Assembly (NCBI RefSeq): GCF_003730195.1
Contig: NZ_QWGG01000008.1
Span: 155,660-219,659 of the forward strand
Source: Halosimplex salinum
GTDB taxonomy: Archaea > Halobacteriota > Halobacteria > Halobacteriales > Haloarculaceae
Reading direction: 5' to 3'
Length of the DNA: 64,000 nucleotides
The first letter of the stretch is position 1. Every line of letters begins with the position of its first letter. A program made the translations under genes and the position numbers. This document shows, piece by piece, positions 59,945 to 64,000 of this stretch. Under the pieces are notes generated by a model. It was not told where the DNA came from and ran no database searches. It worked only from the letters and a program-made list of their open reading frames with translations.

Positions 59945-61197
59945 GTGACGACCCCCTCCTCATTGTCCGTGATCTGGAGAAACACTACCCGGTTCGGTCG
60001 GGACTCCTCCGGCGCGTCACCGGTCACGTGGAGGCCGTCGACGGCGTGAGTTTCGACGTCCACGAGGGCGAGACCGTCGGACTCGTCGGCGAGTCGGGCA
60101 GCGGGAAGTCGACGACCGCGACGACGATGCTCGGGCTGGAGGAGTCGACGAGCGGCGAGATTCGATTCGACGGCGAGCCGATCACCGCGTTCGACGGCGA
60201 CGAGCGCGAGCGGTTCCGCCGGCGGGCCCAGATCGTCTTTCAGGACCCGAACTCGGCGTTCGATCCGCGGCTGACCGTCGGCGAATCGGTCGCCGAACCG
60301 CTCGCGATCCACGGCCTCCGCGACCCGGACCGCCGCCGGGAGGTGGCCGTCGACGCGCTCGAACGCGTCGGGCTCTCGGCGGCCGACGCCGACCGGTACC
60401 CCCGCGAGTTCTCCGGCGGCCAGAAACAGCGCGTCGCCCTCGCTCGCGCGCTCGTCCTCGACCCCGACCTGCTGGTGGTCGACGAACCCGTCAGCGCGCT
60501 CGACGTGAGCGTCCAGGCAGAGATCCTCTCCCTGCTCGCGGAGTTACAGACTGATCTGGGGCTGGCGATGGTACTCATCAGCCACGACCTGGGTGTCGTC
60601 CGGCAGGTGTGTGACCGCGTCTGCGTGATGTACCTCGGCGAGATCGTCGAGCGCGGACCGACCGACCGGCTGTTCGACGACCCCCAACACCCCTACACAG
60701 AGGCGCTCCTGTCGTCGATCCCCGAACCGGACCCCCGAGGTCGTGACGACGCGGACGGGACGGCTCCCGTCGAACTGACCGGTGACGTGCCCGACCCGTC
60801 GAACCCGCCGTCGGGCTGTTCGTTCCACCCTCGCTGTCACCGCGTCGTCCCGCCCGAGTCGTTCGCGTTCGCCGACGGGCGCTTCCGCCGGGTCCTCGAC
60901 CTCCGACTCGCCGTCGAGAACGGGGACCTCTCCCCCGACGAGTTCGACGACTCCTCGGCGGTCCGCACCGAGTACGGTCTGGTCGACGAACTCTCCGATG
61001 CCGACGCCGAGCGGGTCCTCACCGAGGCGGCCGAAGCAGTCTCCGCTGGAGAGCTCGACGCCGCGGCCGACCGACTCGGGGCGTTCGATACCGTCTGCGA
61101 GCGGACGGACCCGGCGCTCGAACCGACCGCCGCGGGACACCACGCGGCGTGTCACCGGCGGGGCGAGTCGGTCGAGGGGTCGTCGGAGGCGGAGTGA
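59941..61197 (+). CDS. dppF: Dpp/Opp-type ABC transporter ATP-binding protein F
   Basis: 418 aa. Walker A GESGSGKST near residue 50, signature REFSGGQKQR, Walker B LLVVDEPVSALD, then the oligopeptide C-terminal motif (CSFHPRCHRVVP). A tail of about 110 residues follows (VLTEAAEAVSAGELDAAADRL and so on), as is known from haloarchaeal DppF. No substrate-binding protein is in view. Confidence 0.92.
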   Translation: MSDDPLLIVRDLEKHYPVRSGLLRRVTGHVEAVDGVSFDVHEGETVGLVGESGSGKSTTATTMLGLEESTSGEIRFDGEPITAFDGDERERFRRRAQIVFQDPNSAFDPRLTVGESVAEPLAIHGLRDPDRRREVAVDALERVGLSAADADRYPREFSGGQKQRVALARALVLDPDLLVVDEPVSALDVSVQAEILSLLAELQTDLGLAMVLISHDLGVVRQVCDRVCVMYLGEIVERGPTDRLFDDPQHPYTEALLSSIPEPDPRGRDDADGTAPVELTGDVPDPSNPPSGCSFHPRCHRVVPPESFAFADGRFRRVLDLRLAVENGDLSPDEFDDSSAVRTEYGLVDELSDADAERVLTEAAEAVSAGELDAAADRLGAFDTVCERTDPALEPTAAGHHAACHRRGESVEGSSEAE

Positions 61198-61631
61198 ACG
61201 GCGGTGTGAAAGCTCTCGTCGCTAGCGCGGTGTCACAGGCCTTTTCCCTCGTTTCGTCTCGTCGGACACTGTTTGATTTGCCGGGATGAGGGATAATTAC
61301 GAAGAGCACAAACGACCTCAGACGAGTGTGTGGGGGAGGTGGTTTACCAATCGAAAACCGCTCTATTCTCTCTGGAGGTCGGGGGAGAAGTACAGAATGA
61401 AATTCTCTTCGCGATCCGAACCTCCTCCGTAGGACCGCCCCTGCCATCTCCCGCAGAAAGCTTCGGAAACAGTGGAGGGGGGCGAATCCCGACCGGATCC
61501 ACATCTTCCGGTGCTATCAAAATCACGAAAATCACGCGCCTCAGTCCGTATCTCGGTCTGATACTCCGGAACTCTGGGGAGGGAAGGATCCTCTCTTGGA
61601 TCGCTCGTGTCGAACGAACCGTGAACTGTGA
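61198..61631. other. Intergenic region, 430 bases
   Basis: Separates the dppF and CinA-type genes, which converge. An AT-rich gtttgatttgccgggatgag at 61270 and a purine-rich stretch follow; the frames (for example 61330-61779) do not look halophilic. No gene supported. Confidence 0.4.
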
Positions 61632-62147
61632 CTACACTCGCTCCAGCAGCGACGCGACCGCCTGTTCGACGATGCGCTCTTTCACTTCTTCCCGGGTCCC
61701 GTCGAACTGGTGGTGCTCGACGACGGCGAACGGTTCGGCGGCCCCCTCGCTCGCGTCGGTGCTGTCGCGACCCGCGTAGGCGATACCGATGAAGACGGTG
61801 CCGACGGGGGTCTCGGGATCGTCGGTGGTCGGGCCGGCGTAGCCGGTCGTCGAGACGCCCCAGTCCGCCCCGGTCTCGTCGCGGACGTGGCGGGCCATCG
61901 CGCTCGCGACCGTCTCGCTCACCGCGCCGTGGCGCTCCAGTGACTCCCGCGAGACCGCGAGCAACTGGCGTTTCGTCCGGTCGGTGTAGGCGAGGACACC
62001 GCCGACGAAGTAGGCGCTCGACCCCGGGACGCCGGTGATCGTCGACCCCAGCAGGCCGCCGGTACAGGACTCAGCGACGGCCAGCGTCTCGCCGCGCGAT
62101 TCGAGCGCGTCGCCGAGGCGCTCGGCGGCGGATCGGTCGTCGAACAT
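61632..62147 (-). CDS. CinA-type nicotinamide-nucleotide amidohydrolase
   Basis: 171 aa from ATG 62147. The CinA C-terminal fold: LAVAESCTGGLLGSTITGVP, SSAYFVGGVLAYTDRTKRQL, WGVSTTGYAGPTTDDPETPV. Ser, Thr and Gly in the SCTGG motif are catalytic; the enzyme deamidates NMN to NaMN for NAD recycling. Single-domain form, like PncC. The frame continues upstream to 62351 in non-conserved sequence. Confidence 0.9.
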   Translation of the reverse strand: MFDDRSAAERLGDALESRGETLAVAESCTGGLLGSTITGVPGSSAYFVGGVLAYTDRTKRQLLAVSRESLERHGAVSETVASAMARHVRDETGADWGVSTTGYAGPTTDDPETPVGTVFIGIAYAGRDSTDASEGAAEPFAVVEHHQFDGTREEVKERIVEQAVASLLERV

Positions 62148-62412
62148 AGTGGGACGTACGCGGTCACGGGACAAAACCCCGGCCCTGTCTGCCGCGACCG
62201 ACCGCCCGACGACAGGTCCGATCCCCGGCCGCGGCCGTATCGGAGTCACTCGTCGGACAGCGTCGACGACGCGTTCTCCGGTTCCTCGCCGGGGAGGGTG
62301 ACGAGGTGGTCCCCTCGCCGACGTCGAAGCGACTGACGGCGCCGTCACCACGAACGGGAGCCCGACTGCCGCCTCCAGCAGGTTTTAGGGGCCATCTCGC
62401 GCGGTAGTGTGC

Positions 62413-64000
62413 ATGAGCGGATCTCCCGACGGAGACGGTGACTCGACGCCGACGGACCTCGCGGTCGGGTACGAGCGCGCCCCCGAGAACGTCGACCCGA
62501 CGGACGCGCCGCGGTTCTCGTGGCGAGTCGCGACGGGCCGGCGCGGCGCGCGGCAGACGGCGTACCGCGTGGTCGTCGGCCGCGACCGGGCGGCGGTCGC
62601 CGCGGGTCGCGGCGCCCTGTGGGACTCCGGCGTCGTCGAGAGCGACCGCGCGACGGACGTGCGGTACGACGGTCCCGACCTCGCCGCCGACGAGACGTAC
62701 TACTGGTCGGTAAAGGTCTGGACCGACGAGGGCGAATCGTCGTGGGCCGACCCCGCCGAGTTCTCGACGGCGCTCGCGCCCGAGGACTGGCGCGGCGAGT
62801 GGATCGCCCACCAGCCCGAGGGGGGCGACACGAACGGCTGGCGGAGCCGGTGGCGCGATCCGGACGCGGACGGCGACCCGTGGGTCCAGGTCGACCTGGA
62901 CGAATCCCGAGCTATCGAGGAGATCTCCCTCCACCCCGCAGACCCCGTCACCGTCGTCAGGACGCCCGACGACTACGCGGTCACGCCGTCGTTCTCCGAC
63001 GACCCGCTCACCGAGTTCGGGTTCCCGGACGCCTACCGCGTCGAGGTGGCGGACGACCCCGCGTTCGAAACGTCGACCGTCGTCGCGACGGCGACCGGCG
63101 AATCTACGGGCGAGGGCGAGGCTCCCGACGGCCAGCCGGACGAATCGGTGACCGCGCGGACCCACGAGGGGCTGGCCGCGAGTGGCCGCTACGTCCGGGT
63201 GACCGCGACGGACCTCGCCACCGTCGCGCCGGCGACCGACCCCCCGTCGTTCGTCGGCGAGGTCGACAGACTGACCGAGTCACACGACGAGTGGGCGTGT
63301 TTCGCGCTGGCCGCGCTCTCGGTGCGGGACGACGAGGGGGCGGACATCGCCCGGGGGCGACCCGTCTCGGCCTCGTCGACGGTCGAGACTGATACCTGGG
63401 GGTGCGACCACCTCGTGAACGGCACGCCCGAGTCGCGGATGGCCTCTTCCTCCCCGCTCCTCCGCGGGGAGTTCGACCTCGACGGGCCGGTCGCGTCGGC
63501 CAGAATCCACGTCGCCGCGGTGGGGTACGGTGAGCTGTGGGTCGACGGCGAGCGCGTCGGCGACCACCGGCTCGACCCGGCGTGGACGGACTACGAGCAC
63601 CGAGTCCTCTATTCGAGTCACGAGATCGGCGACCGACTCGACGAGGGGCTCAACGCCATCGGGCTCTGGCTCGGTCGCGGCTGGTTCGCCAAGCGGAGCG
63701 CCCACTGGCTCGCTGACGGCTCCCCCCGGGCTCGCGTCACGCTCACCGTCGAGTTCGAGGACGGCCGGACCCGCCGCCTCTCGACCGGCGGCGACTGGCT
63801 CGCGACCGAGAGCCCGGTCGTCGAGAACGACATCTACGACGGCGAGCGCTACGACGCCCGCCGCGAGGGTCGAGGCTGGTCCTCGGCCGAGTTCGACGCC
63901 GGGGACTGGGATTCGGCGACGGTCGTCGACGGCCCCGGTGGCGCGCTCGAACCGGGGCGGATCGAACCGATGGGCGTCGTCGACACGTTCGACGCCGAGG
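62413..64000 (+). CDS. Alpha-L-rhamnosidase, N-terminal part (runs off the window)
   Basis: At least 529 codons, no stop to the window end. FSWRVATGRRGARQTAYRVV, LWDSGVVES, Y-x-G-x-x-L and TYYWSVKVWTDEGESSWADP match the N-terminal Ig-like module of Bac_rhamnosid enzymes. A discoidin-like insert (WVQVDLDESRAIEEISLHPA) follows at about 155-350, then the second beta domain (AVGYGELWVDGERVGDHRLDPAW). Catalytic domain lies beyond the window. ATG at 62413. Secreted or cytosolic location is unclear; no signal peptide is seen. It may work with the adjacent ABC transporter on rhamnose-containing sugars. Confidence 0.85.
   Translation, partial: MSGSPDGDGDSTPTDLAVGYERAPENVDPTDAPRFSWRVATGRRGARQTAYRVVVGRDRAAVAAGRGALWDSGVVESDRATDVRYDGPDLAADETYYWSVKVWTDEGESSWADPAEFSTALAPEDWRGEWIAHQPEGGDTNGWRSRWRDPDADGDPWVQVDLDESRAIEEISLHPADPVTVVRTPDDYAVTPSFSDDPLTEFGFPDAYRVEVADDPAFETSTVVATATGESTGEGEAPDGQPDESVTARTHEGLAASGRYVRVTATDLATVAPATDPPSFVGEVDRLTESHDEWACFALAALSVRDDEGADIARGRPVSASSTVETDTWGCDHLVNGTPESRMASSSPLLRGEFDLDGPVASARIHVAAVGYGELWVDGERVGDHRLDPAWTDYEHRVLYSSHEIGDRLDEGLNAIGLWLGRGWFAKRSAHWLADGSPRARVTLTVEFEDGRTRRLSTGGDWLATESPVVENDIYDGERYDARREGRGWSSAEFDAGDWDSATVVDGPGGALEPGRIEPMGVVDTFDAE

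Overview
The window comes from a halophilic archaeon (class Halobacteria). The evidence is high GC with acidic proteins, many haloarchaea-restricted families (RdfA, HalOD1 output domain, bacterio-opsin-activator type HTH regulators, archaeal SMC-related protein), an Orc1/Cdc6 gene inside a field of ORB repeats, and a DUF2080/TnpB insertion element. No rRNA or tRNA gene and no CRISPR array was recognised.

Region 1 (1-4.7 kb) is a lasso-peptide (RiPP) biosynthesis locus. Two tandem 51-residue precursors carry the Y-x2-P-x-(I/V)-x3-G-x5-T leader pattern. With them are an asparagine-synthetase-like cyclase (C), a PqqD-like recognition protein (B1), and, on the other strand, a transglutaminase-like leader peptidase (B2) with Cys/His/Asp. 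A YdjM-like membrane protein and a ribbon-helix-helix regulator lie between the two arms. Two small unrecognised ORFs are tightly coupled to C and to B2. No dedicated exporter is visible.

Region 2 (4.8-12.2 kb) holds a zinc-ribbon/GT2 glycosyltransferase pair, a sugar nucleotidyltransferase, an HTH protein, a 1.3 kb gene-poor stretch, a small winged-helix protein, a tyrosine integrase and a TraB-like protein.

Region 3 (12.5-50 kb) mixes membrane, stress and regulatory genes: CBS proteins, RdfA, SMC-related protein, two paralogous HTH-10 regulators, DpsA, PRC-barrel-like proteins, UDG, MscS-like and ZIP-like membrane proteins, an orphan NuoCD, dodecin, Na+/H+ antiporter, a Rieske oxidoreductase and a Csp-like copper protein. 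Its unusual theme is a set of nine mostly Gln/Pro-rich low-complexity proteins or tails. Most are attached to a different folded domain, and several are interspersed with Dps, PRC-barrel and CBS genes. Non-coding curiosities here are a G-quadruplex-like tract, a 37-bp tandem repeat and an eight-unit degenerate hairpin repeat.

Region 4 (50-53.7 kb) is a replication origin: orc1/cdc6 flanked by seven ORB-like repeats, an AT-rich unwinding candidate and two kinds of 12-bp iterons. The whole is bracketed by two copies of one inverted repeat; a DUF6788-like gene starts in the left copy. An IS1341/IS605-type element (DUF2080 plus TnpB) follows.

Region 5 (56-64 kb) holds a TRAM-like membrane protein, a divergent Dpp/Opp-type ABC transporter (B on minus; C, D, F on plus; no binding protein in view), a CinA-type amidohydrolase and the start of an alpha-L-rhamnosidase that runs off the window.
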